Shown in pieces: positions 9,428-20,790 of a DNA stretch of 64,000 nucleotides. The stretch spans positions 112,600,019-112,664,018 of the forward strand of contig CM054061.1 in the NCBI GenBank assembly GCA_028641055.1. Reading direction: 5' to 3'. A program made the position numbers and the translations under genes. Origin of the DNA: Alopecurus myosuroides (Eukaryota > Streptophyta > Magnoliopsida > Poales > Poaceae). Each line of letters begins with the position of its first letter. The first letter of the stretch is position 1. The notes beneath the pieces are model-generated. The model saw only the letters and a program-made list of their open reading frames with translations. It did not search any database and was not told the DNA's origin.

Positions 9428-12214
9428 TTACTTTGGATTAAGAGCGCATGTGGACATGTTATGTCCTGATAATCTGCAAAGTCCGCACAACCGTTTGGGA
9501 GGCGCCTCATCAAACCCCAACGGTCTTCCATTTTTCGTCGTCGGATGATCGCCATTCTCGTCACCTTGCATGCCCTTCTTACGCCCGCCCTTTGTGGAAA
9601 CTTTTTGAGGATCACCAACCGGAACTGAACGTACTTCGAAAGTCTTTGAATTCTCTTTGCTAGCATTGCTGGTCCCATCCTCGTTAACCTTGGGTACATG
9701 CTGATATGATATTATATCCTCTAAAGCATCTCTCAACTTTTTCATCAGGAATGGGTTCTTGACAGCTACGGAGGCTGCTTCTGCCTGTAATTGGCTAATT
9801 TCACCATAAGCTACGCGTTCCTCTACGCTTGCCCAACCCCAGCTGAACAGATCACTCACGCGCTTTGATGGCAAGCCACCTCTTGCTTCCTTTGATAACC
9901 GTTTAAGAACACAACAGCTAGGCATCTTACTTAATTTCAAGTGCTTCAATACACGCAGGATATGCCTACATGGGATCCCCTTCCGAAGCATTCTCCTGCA
10001 ATTGCACTTTATAGATTCAACCAAATCAGCGGGGGTATACTCCACAATAAATGTGCGGTGTAGGTTGCTGTTATCTTTCCATGACACCAGAAACTTTCTA
10101 TATCCATTATTCCCCACTATTTCCTCACCAATTTCTAGGTTGCCGATCTTTTTCAGTTCTCCTTGCAAAATATAAAAATTCTCATGAGTGAATACATCTG
10201 CACATGCCTTCTCAACATCCTTTGAATCGGTAATTGGCACTGGTGTAGAATGTCTAGTAATAGAGTTGTCATGTGCCTCCGTTTCGCGGAGACGAATAGT
10301 ACAGTTCTCAAAGTGCAAAACCAAATCGACCAGTGTCAGACCGAAGTTTAGGTGAGTATGAAGACATGAATTCAGACTTTCACTTCTCTGGTTGCTTTTC
10401 ATGCCAAGGAAAAATCCATCCGAAAGATAAGAGGCGGCCCAATACCGCTTCATCTTATACATCCTTCGCAGCCACGACTTTGTTCGGGGTGTTTGCCATT
10501 TTTGAACATACGCTTTCCATCCCGTCTCCCATACTGCATGTGATGACGTGTTGTATATAAGTGACCTGAACTCTTTCAAAGAGTTATAATTCAAGTGTTT
10601 CTGCATATTCTTTTCAATGTGCCATGAACATAACCGGTGCCTCACGTCTGGCAAAACCTTCCGGATAGCCTTCATCATCGCAGCGTCTCCATCAGTGATT
10701 ATCGACTTCGGTTTGTTCTGACACATTGCTCTCAAGAATGTCTCCAGCAGCCACTCAAATGTTTCTACTTTCTCATCTGATACAACGGCACACGCAAAAA
10801 CCGTTGTCTTACGGTGATTATTTATTCCGACAAATGGAATGAATGGCATTGCATAGCGATTCATCTTGTACGTGCTGTCAAAAATCACTACATCACCAAA
10901 ATCTTGGTAGTCTAGACGTGATTGGGAATCACACCAGAACATGCTCGTCAGACGTCCTTCTTTATCCGTCCTATACTCAAAGAAGAACTCGGGATCCCTC
11001 TCCTTTCTTCCTTCCATGATGCCAACGGCTGTGGCAGCATCTCCGTTCTGTAGGAGCTTCCTCTTCTCCATACAGCACATGTTATATATATCCCTCCTGG
11101 TAAATCCTACCATGTCATAACCTCCATATCTGCTGATAAAGTTTTGCATGATCATATGTTTTCTAATCCCAGCCGCTCCCAGTGCTATAATCTCCGCCTT
11201 CTGAAAATCTTTGATCTTTCTATGTGACCAGAGAAATGGGACTTCATCAAATCGAGCTAGGACATGGTTGTGATCGTCCATAAACTTTGCAACATACCAA
11301 ACCTTACGGGAAATATGAAACTTCACCGTGAGCTCCGCCTTGCAGTTGCACCGACTCTCTGGTCTTAGCCTCCGTGTGCGACCTTCCATGGTCAACCTCT
11401 CTTTCTGGCGTTTCCCTTCCCTTGAGCACACAAACTTTCTCAACCGTATTTCTTTTGTACCACCTTTTCTTCTCTTAAGCCCCTCCTTTCTGATGCTGAA
11501 GCCACGCTGTTTCGCATAGTTGTTATAGAAATCGTACCACTCCCCGTCGGAGTTAAATGTCGTGGACATTATCTTCCAGTAGTTATCCAGTGATTTTTGC
11601 TGATCTTCAACAGTCTCTATGTCTACGACCAGTTCGTGATCGTGGTCATCATAACCAACCACCTACACAGACAATTATAACTTGAGTGTATAACTTTTTG
11701 TAGCACAATTGCGACAAAATTGAGGATCTTACAAAATTATCACCATACCTGACTCATGTTATCAGCGCACGATTCATCCGTCTCTCCCTCTGAATCGGTG
11801 TACTCAATTTCATTTACATACAACAAATTTACCTACATAATTTAAAAACAAAAGGACTGTAAGTTTCAATGTTGTCACTTGCAATAGAGAAAAATCGAAA
11901 TACACACGACTCACGTTATTATTATCAGCTTCATCACCGACAACATGGTCGTCCTCCGGTGGAAAAATTGAGTAGGAAGAATAAGGCACTTGCTCTTCTT
12001 CATTATCTTGGTTAGTACCAACTAGTTGGTTCTCCTCTGGAGGATCAGTTGCGTATGATGGCCAAGAATCGACCACGTCATCATTCTCATCCACATTTAT
12101 ATGGTCGTCCTCGTACGACCAAGATTCAGCGCTGCCATTAGAGACGTCGTTGGCATTCTCACTTATATCATCATTGCTATCAGGTGCATTGCTATAAGAG
12201 CTGAATTCATCCAT
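9428..12214 (-). CDS. FAR1/FHY3-related protein (FRS family), intact, three coding exons, 872 aa
   Basis: The family derives from Mutator-like transposases domesticated as DNA-binding transcription regulators, best known in phytochrome A signalling. Exon 12214-11915 (100 codons) starts MDEFSSYSNAP; exon 11832-11749 adds 28 codons; exon 11662-9428 adds 744 residues. All introns are phase 0 with GTGAGT and GTATGG donors. The last exon begins with GTG as an internal Val codon, so it is not a separate gene start. The N-terminus is acidic (Asp, Glu, Ser), with two similar PPEE/PPED-type segments. A FAR1 DNA-binding domain follows (about residues 168-263, with VCSREGKR, CNCKAEL and DHNH). The MULE core has FDSTY (Asp 390), TDGD (Asp 452) and QRSESLN (Glu 556). 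A SWIM zinc finger is at about 681-695 (CNC then CRH), and a C-terminal CLC-type knuckle is at about 854-867. An untranslated leader exon with a GTGAGT donor near 12400 and a TTGCAG acceptor at 12220 is likely. No terminal inverted repeats are seen. Confidence 0.9.
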
Positions 12215-12610
12215 CCCTGCAATTTTATGTACACAATAATTTTTTTTACAAACTATTGAATTAGACATAATTAAACAACTGCAAGATTTTCTTGTTCGCA
12301 ACTTCATCTAGATCAGAAATATGGCATTGGCTGAACTATGCTGACATACTAGTGCTGTGACATTACTCGTGACAACATAGTTCAGAAAAGCACTCACCGT
12401 GTGAAGCAATAGAACTTCGACCTAGATGTAGACTTCCTCCTCGTGTAGAGGTACAGACACAGCGGTTTGATGGTGAAGAGGTCGCCGATCAACCGGAGAT
12501 CGAGGGGATGTGACGACGTCGCCCTCGTGAAGACGGCGATCGGGTGAGAGGAAGTAGACGGCGCGGCCTACGAGGAGGCGGCGAGTTGCGGCGACACCAC
12601 ACTGCCGCCT
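12215..12610 (-). promoter_or_regulatory. Probable 5' leader with an untranslated-region intron of the FRS gene
   Basis: On the minus strand a CACG|GTGAGTGC donor near 12400 and a pyrimidine-poor but valid ATTGCAG acceptor at about 12220 bracket a 180-bp intron just upstream of the ATG at 12214. The sequence beyond 12400 is GC-rich, as expected of a grass leader or promoter. This is inferred from splice signals only. Confidence 0.4.
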
Positions 12611-12611
12611 A

Positions 12612-12770
12612 GATCGGCCGGCGGAATTGACGCCTGGATCGCGCGGCGGCCTCTGGATGTCGATCGGCCGGCGGAATTGGCGACTGGATCGCGCGGCGGC
12701 CTCTGGATGTCGATCGGCCGGCGGGAAGGCTACGTCGGGTCGATCGGCCGCTACGTCGATCGGCCGGTTC
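12612..12770. repeat. 50-bp tandem repeat upstream of the FRS gene
   Basis: GATCGGCCGGCGGAATT starts at 12612 and 12662, and a partial third copy starts at 12712, so the period is exactly 50 bp. A further GATCGGCCG variant occurs twice more near 12740-12760. The units are GC-rich and carry CGGCCG palindromes. Their position in the probable leader or promoter of the minus-strand gene may matter for regulation, but that is inference. Confidence 0.85.
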
Positions 12771-12901
12771 AAAAGAACGTGCGTGCTGCATGTCACAGAA
12801 ACCGAGTTCAATTATGATTCTAATACAAAAGAAAAAAACCTAGGTTGATTTCGATTGAAAAGTATAAATAAAAAGCCCAATAGGCCTACCAAAACAGATA
12901 A

Positions 12902-12971
12902 GTGGCTCTAGTCTAGTGGTTTGCTATGCGTGCGGCTACCTGTAGACCCAGGTTCGATTCCTGGGTTTTGC
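12902..12971 (+). other. tRNA-like relic or SINE head with A and B boxes
   Basis: TAGTCTAGTGG at 12909-12919 fits the RNA polymerase III A box, and GGTTCGATTCC at 12951-12961 is a perfect B box. The T arm folds fully (CCAGG, seven-base loop, CCTGG). The acceptor ends do not pair (GTGGCTC against TTTTGCT) and I see no clear anticodon arm, so this is not a functional tRNA gene. A tRNA-derived SINE remnant or tRNA pseudogene fits best. Confidence 0.55.
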
Positions 12972-13167
12972 TAATTTGTTTCCTTATTTTAGACTGGCTT
13001 GTATCCAAGCCAGCCGATCGGCTCGTTTTGACCGCGGCTCATTCAGCTGAGCTCGTTTAGCTGCGACTTGACTCGTTTAGCTGCGGCTTGACTCGTATTT
13101 CTACGTTTAGGAGAGGCCGGGGGGAGGACCGAAGCAAGCGTGGCATGGCTTAGCTAAAATAGTTAGG

Positions 13168-13790
13168 GTGGAGGGTGTGACTGTATTTTGGTTGCATAAT
13201 GCTCACGGTCAGAGAGGCACTCAGGGATGGAAGATGGATGCGGGGGATGGAAGATGGATGCGGAGGATGTTGAGAATGGAAACTGAGGCTCAACTAGACG
13301 AGTTCGTGCTGCTTTGGCTTTCAATTCAAGATGTGCACCTCTCGACCTTCGATCGTTTGGAAGCTGGCAGCGGACGGAAAATACTCCGCTAAATCGGCCT
13401 ACGCTGTGCAGTTCCTTGGCAAGGTGATGAGACCAGAGCTCGACAAGGTTTGGAAGATTAAGGCCGAAGGAAAAGTTCAGTCCTTCTTCTGGCTAGCGCT
13501 TCAAAATAGAAATTGGACAGCGGAGAAGCTGCGGTCTCTGAGTCTACCACATGATGATCTGTGTTGCCTGTGTAATACCCATTTTGAAACTGCTTCTCAC
13601 CTGGCACTCTCTTACCCTTTTGCCAAGGAGGTTTGGGCTAGGGTGGTCTTTTCGGATCAGCTGATCATCCAGGCCGTCAGGGATCACGATAACTTGCTTG
13701 CTTGGTGGGAACAAGTTCGCTTTGGCAAGAAGATTATTTTCTCTCTTTCCATACAAATAAAAGTCCACAGACCACACTCATTTAAATTAA
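13168..13790 (+). pseudogene. LINE fragment: reverse-transcriptase zinc-binding domain
   Basis: The frame at 13331-13855 contains WKLAADGKYSAKSAY, then KVQSFFWLALQNRNWTAEKL and CCLCNTHFETASHL, the standard layout of the zf-RVT domain at the C-terminus of plant LINE ORF2 proteins. The matching upstream segment (DEFVLLWLSIQDVHL) lies in another frame, so there is a frameshift near 13345. Only this C-terminal piece survives. The right edge fades out near 13780. Confidence 0.8.
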
Positions 13791-13859
13791 TTAGACCCGT
13801 AAAATCCCCCCCGGACAAATTATACGTTCTACACTTGATTTTTTTTTTTTTTTGAGAGA

Positions 13860-14400
13860 GAACATTCTACCCTTGTTGAGTAGACGATGCCCCGATGCAA
13901 AGTCTCCACAGCGCCGCATCCGCCCAGAAGTTTCGTAGATCGACCTAGCCCTGATCTATTTGTCCACACGATGCGGTCGCTTACTCACAGTAAAAATGGA
14001 CGTCCTTACATGTTCTGGATTTTTCCTTTCGTCGGCATCGCGATATGGGCGTCCACACGATGCCCTCATCTCTTTGCAGGCAGGTAGTCTTTTTTTTTCG
14101 CGTAGCTGTAGGCAGGTAGTCACACCACGCCAAGGTATACGAGTGTTTCTCAGGGACGCACCGCCTCTAGCCATGTGCATGTAGGAGTAAGACTCTGCAC
14201 AGTGCACAGGCTTTGAGGCTCTCATCAAATCGTATGTGTCGTATGCAATGCGACAGTAGTACAGACGTAGTACGTAGCTAGCACACATCTGCTCGCTTTC
14301 TTTAGCCGTCTCAGCTTTTCAGGCTCGCTCGCTCACATCAAATTCTCACCACGCCATACGACAGTAGTGTATTGAGCTGTCGACCATTCGTTGGAGGAGC
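13860..14400. other. Upstream region of the four-exon gene
   Basis: No coding sequence is supported. The GGCAGGTAGTC phrase occurs twice near 14080 and 14112, and a GCGACAGTAGTACAG/ACGACAGTAGTGTA pair occurs near 14250 and 14358. These could be promoter repeats of the downstream gene or ordinary duplication. Confidence 0.35.
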
Positions 14401-14404
14401 TGGG

Positions 14405-14412
14405 GTATAAAA
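14405..14412 (+). promoter_or_regulatory. TATA box of the 99-aa gene
   Basis: GTATAAAATGAG lies about 45 bp upstream of the ATG at 14454. A start of transcription about 30 bp downstream would leave a leader of only about 15-20 nt. The agreement of TATA box, short leader, start codon and a GTACGT donor is what drew attention to the gene. Confidence 0.55.
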
Positions 14413-14453
14413 TGAGACGAGAGTAGAGTGATCGTGGTGTGCATTTCGTATTC

Positions 14454-14997
14454 ATGGATTCATCGTCGTCTGCTTCCGCGTCAGGGGAAGGAGGAAGTGA
14501 GAAGAAAAACACAGGAGAAGGTACGTACACACATGGTTTGTTCAGTTATTGTTGACTTTTGCCTAAGAAACGTTTTGCTTCTTTAAGGGAGGAAGAAGCC
14601 GGGAAGCCCTATACTGAATTATTTCTGCTTAGGTATCGACTTCATCTCCCTCCTTTTCTTCTATGTTCATGTCCATTTCCATAACTTGTGTGGTATATGA
14701 TGATTATGTCTGATTTACCATAACAGGGAACATGGGGAAAAGGTCAACAGGGAAAAAACAAAAACAAGAGATCCAGGGTAGTTATTTTTTTAACACGTTA
14801 ATAAGAAAGTGTGTGTTGTTGCTATCCCATGTTTTTAACTAGCTGGTTTTGTTTTGCTAGAAACCGTGGTACTCAACATCACAGATATCCCTCGCCCTCC
14901 TCGCCCTGTCCATGGAAACCCGCTGCTATCACCAGACCACACGGTTTGGGCCCCGGTCAGTAAGGCCCCGACCGCCTCCGACGCGGAGAAGAAATGA
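14454..14997 (+). CDS. Four-exon gene for a 99-aa protein of unknown function
   Basis: I assembled this model by hand because each exon is too short to stand out. Exons are 14454-14520, 14588-14632, 14727-14777 and 14861-14997. Introns are 67, 94 and 83 bp with donors GTACGT, GTATCG and GTAGTT and acceptors TTTAAG, TAACAG and TGCTAG. All three introns are phase 1, so exons 2 (45 nt) and 3 (51 nt) are symmetric and could be skipped without a frameshift. The total is 300 nt, ending in TGA. The protein begins MDSSSSASASGEGG, has a Lys-rich middle (GKRSTGKKQKQEIQ) and a proline-rich end (ITDIPRPPRPVHGNP, then HTVWAPVSK). No signal peptide or membrane segment is visible. I do not recognise the family. 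Exon 2 is the weakest part. Confidence 0.55.
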
Positions 14998-16077
14998 TGA
15001 CCTTGTGGCCTGCTCTCCAACATGTTTTTCCTACCAGCTGTCTTGTTTGTTTTTGCAGTTAATAAGTGCCATGTAGGCAGCTTACACCGTTATGTCCTCT
15101 AGTATGTTGTATGAGTAGGCATTGTGACTACTATGTGGAGTACATCACCAAGTCAGTGCGTGATGTAATGAACTGCTCTGTATCAAATGCAGAATTCCCT
15201 CCGTGTGCTACTACTCTTAAACAACTGTTATTCTGATTTTACTCCACCAAAATTGTTCTACTTCTTTTGCCACGAAACCAAAAGTTGGCGTGATCTATCA
15301 ACAGGGATGCCCTAATTTTCTTGTAGGCCAGCAATGGTTGTGTTATACCACACATCCACTTCATGGACGACTAGTGGAGCGCCTCTAGTGGTGGCCGTCC
15401 ACTCCGTGCCCGCCATTATAGCAAAATATAGTCTGACAAATCATTGTGACTTTGCAGTATGCACACTTGTACATGCATCCAAGTTTGCACACAACTTCAC
15501 TTTTTTTTTCCTTAGCCAATGGTCCAATCGGTAGGGAAAAAAACTGGATTCGATGTTACCTTTTCATTAGAGAAGCTAACACATTATGTAACGACCCGTG
15601 TGTCTTCAAGGGCTAACACGTAAAAAAGGGCATTGCTCAATAACAATACTAATAAAATAACCTGAAAATATGTTAAAGTAATGTTACAAAATTACAAAAC
15701 TATCTAATCTTTATCCATAGTGAAAAAAGGAACCATAAACCTCCAATCAGCTCTTAGTTTGGTACTCACCATGAAGATCAAAGGATCGAGTTGCAACATG
15801 ATATCTTCACTATCACGACCTCTTCTGAATATATACTACAATAAATAAAAGAAATAGACAAAGAAAGGATTTTTGTTCCCGATCTCCAGTGCTCCTGAAA
15901 ATTTAAAATAAGAAATGGTACTTTAAAGTTTCAAGAAATTCAAAAACAATTTATGCGGATACATACACATGTTATCTACAATATGTATAGTTTTTCCAGA
16001 TAAGCCATTGTATTGTAGGCTGCACAAAAATCACAAAATCATGGATCTCAAAAAGGAAAAAAAACTCCTTTTATTTG
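14998..16077. other. 3' flank and unassigned intergenic DNA
   Basis: The first 200 bases may be the 3' untranslated region of the 99-aa gene; a TTTTTGCAG acceptor-like site near 15058 could mark an intron in it. Beyond that the sequence is AT-rich with no supported gene, RNA or repeat boundary. Confidence 0.4.
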
Positions 16078-16140
16078 CACTACAGGAGAGCCGCAATACG
16101 CCGACGGGGAAATGTCGTGGCCGTCGGCCTATACATTTTT
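16078..16140 (+). mobile_element. CACTA-type DNA transposon terminus
   Basis: CACTACAGGAGAGCC starts at 16078 and is followed by GCCGACGGGG and GTCGTGGCCGTCGGCC. CACTA plus subterminal CCGACGG/CCGTCGG repeats is the hallmark of grass CACTA (En/Spm) elements. The opposite end (TAGTG) was not found before the LINE at 19190, so the element is probably truncated or interrupted. The tandem array that follows is of a kind often carried inside such elements. Confidence 0.6.
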
Positions 16141-16319
16141 CGCCCTATGTTTTTTTTTTTGAGCTATTCACCATTTTGAGCATAACTTTTACATACGAAT
16201 TCGGATTTTGACGTTCTTTAGCTCGTTTCGAAAAAGAGAAACATATCTACATCATCATGCATATTGTTAAAGCTACTTTATTAAAATAAAATCATGATTA
16301 AGAATGGAATAACAATAAA

Positions 16320-19180
16320 GGGTCAACGATTTCGTCGGAAAGGGCTCCGGGGCAGGACCGTTAGTATTTGTGGGTTGAGTATTAAGAAAATATTGGTGTA
16401 TCTATGATGAAATAAGTAGTTATGTAGCTATAAATGATTTTTTTCCAAAAATCATGAGAAAACTACGATGCACCTGTAGTTCAAATTTGACCCGTTTTCA
16501 GCTGAATTGGCAGAAACTTGTGTTTTACAAAAGAGGTGGATGGAAACATTTTCAGAGGAAATAATTTGGTTATTTATGCATATAACATGGTATAGTATTT
16601 TAAAAAAAATGCATCCCCCAAGTTTTGCAACATATTTGTGGGTGGTTCTTCACACAAAAAAAACATTTTCGCACTAGGGGAATGACAAATGGTTTGTTTA
16701 TTCAATGACAAGGAAATAATTCTCTGTCAACATTGTACGTGCGTCCAAGATGCCTATATGTGTGGAATATGGGCACATTCCACCAAACTATGCCATGGAT
16801 TTGGCCATAACACTCGTCATTTGCCCCGAAACCCTAGAACCTTCGGAGGAGATAGCTCATTTCTATGAACACCATTTCAATCCAACTTTCGTATTCCAAG
16901 TTTATTATTTTTTGTGGATACTAGGACATATATAATGACACCACGCGAAGGTCTTGCATAATTTTGAGCTTTCTTGAATTTTCTAGAATTTTCTATGTCG
17001 ATTTCACGAAAATGTCAAGACGAGGGCATTCCCGTTCGTAGCTAGGGGATGAATATTGAGAAACTCTTGGTGTATATGTGATGAAATATGTAGTTTTGTA
17101 CCTTAAAATGATTTTTTCCAAAAATCATGAGCAAACTATGAGATACCAGTAGTTCAAATTTGACCAGTTTCCAACTTAATCGGCAGAAAGTTGTGTTTTT
17201 CAAAATAGGTGGATGTAAACCTTTTCATAGGAACAAATTGGTTATTGTGCATATAACATGGTCTAATATTTTTTTAAATGCGCCCGCCAAGTTTTGCAAC
17301 ATATTTTCAACACAATTGTCGTATTCCAAGTTTATTATTTTTGGTGTATACTAGGACATATATAATGACACCACGCGAAGGTCTTGCATCATTTTGGGCT
17401 GTTTCGATTTTTTTGGAATTTTCTAAGACGGTTTGAGGAAAAAGTCAAGACGGCGGTATGACTGTTCATTGCTAGGGGTTGAATATCTAGAAACTCTTGG
17501 TGTATCTATGATTAATTAGGTAGTTGTGTACCTAAAAATGATTTTTTCCAAAAATCATGACCAAACTATGAGGTACCTATAGTTTAAATTTAACCAGTTT
17601 CCAACTGAATCGGCAGATTCTTCTGTTTTTCAAAAGAGGTGGATTGAAACATTTTCATAGGAAAAAAATTGTTTATTTGTGCATATAAAATGGTCTAGTA
17701 TTTTTGAAATATAGTTGCTCTCAAGTTTTGCAACATATTTGTGGTATGTCCTTCACAAAAAAAACCATTTTGTACACTCAAAAAATAGAAAATGGTTTTT
17801 TTATTCAATGAAAAGGAAAACTTTCTTCGTCGAAATTGTCGGTGCTTCCAAGATGCATGTTGTGGAATATGGACGCATTTAAACCAACTATGCCATGGAT
17901 TTAACTATAACACCCGTCATTTGGTCCGTAACCCTAGAATGTTCGGAGGAGATAGCATATTTTTGTGAACACATTTTTGACACAACTGTTGTATTCCAAG
18001 TTTATTATTTTTGGTGTATACTAGGACATATATAATGACACCACCCGAAGGTCTTGCATCATTTTGGATTGTTTTGAATTTTTTGGAACTTTCTAAGTCG
18101 GTTTGAGAAAAAAATTCAAGATGGCGGGTATGACCGTTCGTAGCTAGGGGTTGACTATTGAGAAACTCTTGGTGTATCAATGATGAAATATGTAGTTGTG
18201 TACCTAAAAATGATTTTTTCCAAAAATCATGAGCAAACTATGAGGTACATGTAGTTCAAATTTGACCAGTTTCCAGCTAAATCGGCATATACTTGTGTTT
18301 TTCAAAAGAGCTGGATGTAAACCTTTTCATAGGATATTTTTTTATTTGTGCATATAACATGGTCTAGTATTTTAAAAAAAAATGCACCTCCCAAGTTTTG
18401 CAACATATTTGTGGAAGGTCCTTCACAAAGAAACCCAATTTTTTACACTCGGAAAATAGAAAATGGCTTTTTTATTCAATGAAAAGGAAAATTTCCTCCT
18501 TCAACATTGTCGGTGGTTACAACATTCATGTTTGTGTGGAATATGGGCATATTTAAACAAACTATGCCATGAATTTGACCATAACACCCATCATTTGGCC
18601 CGAAACTCTGGAATGTTCGGAGGAGATAGCATATTTTTGTGAACACATTTTCAACACAACCGTCGAATTTTAATTTTATTATTTTTAGAATATACTAGGA
18701 CATATATAATGACACCACGCGAAGTTCTTGCATCATTTTAGGTTGTTTTTAATTTTTTGTAATTTTCTAAGCCGGTTTGAGAAAAAAAGTCAAGATGGCG
18801 GGCATGACCGTTCGTAGCTAGGGGTTGAATATTGAAAAACTCTTGGTGTATCTATGATGAAATAGGTACTTGTGTACCTAAAAATTATCAAACTATGTGG
18901 TACTTGTAGTTCAAATTTAACCAATTTCCAGCTAAATCAGCAGAAACTTGTATTTTTCAAAAGAGGTGGATTGAAACATTTTCATCGGAAACAAATTGTT
19001 TATTTTTGCATATAACATGGTCTAGTATTTTTTAAAATTGTAGCTCTCAATTTTTGCAACATATTTGTGTTTGGTCCTTCACAAAAAAAACATTTTTCAC
19101 TCGGAAAATGGAAAATGGATTTTTCTTTTACAATGAAAAGGAAAACTCTCTCCATCAACATTGTCCGTGCTTCCAAGATT
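16320..19180. repeat. Five tandem copies of a 673-bp repeat, one internally deleted
   Basis: The phrase AGAAACTCTTGGTGTATC and variants begins near 16383, 17055, 17486, 18157 and 18832. The spacings are about 672, 431, 671 and 675 bp. The short interval lacks about 240 bp between TTTTGCAACATATTT and TTCAACACAA. Each unit also has GACATATATAATGACACCAC and CAAATTTGACCAGTTTC. All but the last copy keep a perfect inverted repeat, ATGATTTTT and AAAAATCAT around three bases (for example near 16434 and 17109). No long reading frame is shared between copies. Confidence 0.9.
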
Positions 19181-19189
19181 TATAATTTG

Positions 19190-20790
19190 TTTTCCCAATT
19201 GTTCAATATGCACATGACACTATTATTGTTCTACCTGCTGTCAAAAAGGATGTTGAAGTGCTAAAGAATATCTTACAGCTTTATGCTTCTTTCATTGGTC
19301 TGAAGATTAATTATGAAAGTCCACTATGGTTCCTATCAATGTGCCTAATGATGTTTTGGTCCAGCTGGCTAATTTTTTTGAATGTTCCATTGGTTTTATG
19401 CCTTTCACATACCTTGGTCTTCCCATGGGCACCACTTACTGATTTCCCCCCTCTGATTGATAGGGTGGAAAGGAGACTCTCTACTATATCTTAATTCCTA
19501 TTTTATGGTGACATGCTGGTCCTTGTAAATTCCGTGTTACCCTCACTCCCTACTTATTATATGTTATCTCTCAAGATCCATGTTGGTGTAATTGAGGTAC
19601 TGGATAGGGCTAGAAGGCACTATTTATGGTGAAAAAAAGACAAAGATAGAACCAACACCCTTTCTTCTTGGGAAATGGTTTGCAAGCCCAAAAAGAAACG
19701 ATGCTTAGGGATTATTACTCTTACGCTCGAGAATGCAACCCTGCTCATGAAACATCTACATACATTTTATAATAGTGAGGATACTCCCCGGGTGAGTTTG
19801 ATTAAAGATGCATATTATTTCAATACCGTTCCACACTCTGTGGTCATCTCAGGGTCTTTTTGATGGAGGGCAGTTTGTGCTTTCACTGATGGGCATAGAC
19901 ACTTAGCAAAATGTGATGTTCATTACGGCAGTTATGCTCTATTTTGGTTTAACAGTTGGCTGGGAGGCTCCTTACAAAATAAATTTCCAAGATTATTTTC
20001 TTTTGCTTTAGACAAGCTCCAACCAGTCCAGGATTTTATGATTCTTGAAACAAACTGCAAGCCTTCTATCTCCCATTGTCAATTGAAGCTTTTCAGGAAT
20101 TTACAACTCTTCAGATTGATTTATCTGAGGTCTAGCTTTCTCAAGATGAGCATGATATTTGCATTACTGGCAACAAAGGCTTATCTCCAAGTTTCATATA
20201 TCATAGCAATTTTAAAGATGTTCCCAATGATATTTCTTCTTGCTGGATTTGGGAGAGAAATGCCAACCAAGCATAATTTTTTTGCTTGGTTGCTTCTTGA
20301 GGACATATTGAATACCAAAGATATGCTGGTTAGGAGGCACGGGCAGGTCTCTGACAATAATTTCCGTGTCCTTTGCCCTTCTCATATTTATGAAGATTGG
20401 AGGCACTTTTTCTTTAATTGCAATTTCAACACTCGCATATGGAATTATCTTCAAATCCCATGGAATCCATGTTCTACACATGAGGTGTTAGTCAATGCTA
20501 AAAGGAGATTCCATGGTCCATGTTTTGTTGAGATCATTATTCTTGCTTGTTGGTGCATGTGGAAACAGAGAAATGAGCTCAACTTCAAGGCTATTAGACA
20601 CTCTTTTAGAGGTTGGAAAGCTAGTTTTTTCATGAAATCACCCTGTTTAAATAAATGTTGAAGTCAGTTGTATATTCTTTTTTAGAATTATGGCTTATAA
20701 ACTTACATTAGCTCTATGACTTCTCTAAGACTTTGTAAATTTGTATATACTTTTCTTTATTAATGGAGGCCGTGGGGGATTCCCCTGCAG
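19190..20790 (+). mobile_element. Decayed LINE (non-LTR retrotransposon) 3' part
   Basis: Near 19204 the translation reads QYAHDTIIVLPAVKK, then LKNILQLYASFIGLKINYES, which matches the reverse-transcriptase YADD region and following segment of plant LINEs but with YAHD in place of YADD. The frame then shifts repeatedly. The zf-RVT end is at 20240-20660, with KHNFFAWLLLEDILNTKDML, HFFFNCNF and ILACWCMWKQRNELNF. The element appears to end around 20790, after a TTTATTAATGG stretch. It is non-functional and joins the tandem array directly on its left. Confidence 0.8.

Noticed and set aside
11660..11662. GTG as the start of the 744-residue FRS frame
   Set aside because: It follows a TGTGTAG splice acceptor and joins in phase to an upstream exon ending MSQ, so it is an internal Val codon. 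The real start is the ATG at 12214.
16078..20790. A complete CACTA element from 16078 to about 20786 (CCTGCAGTAG)
   Set aside because: The candidate right end lacks the expected TAGTG with an inverted CACTACAGGA match and lies in the LINE tail region.
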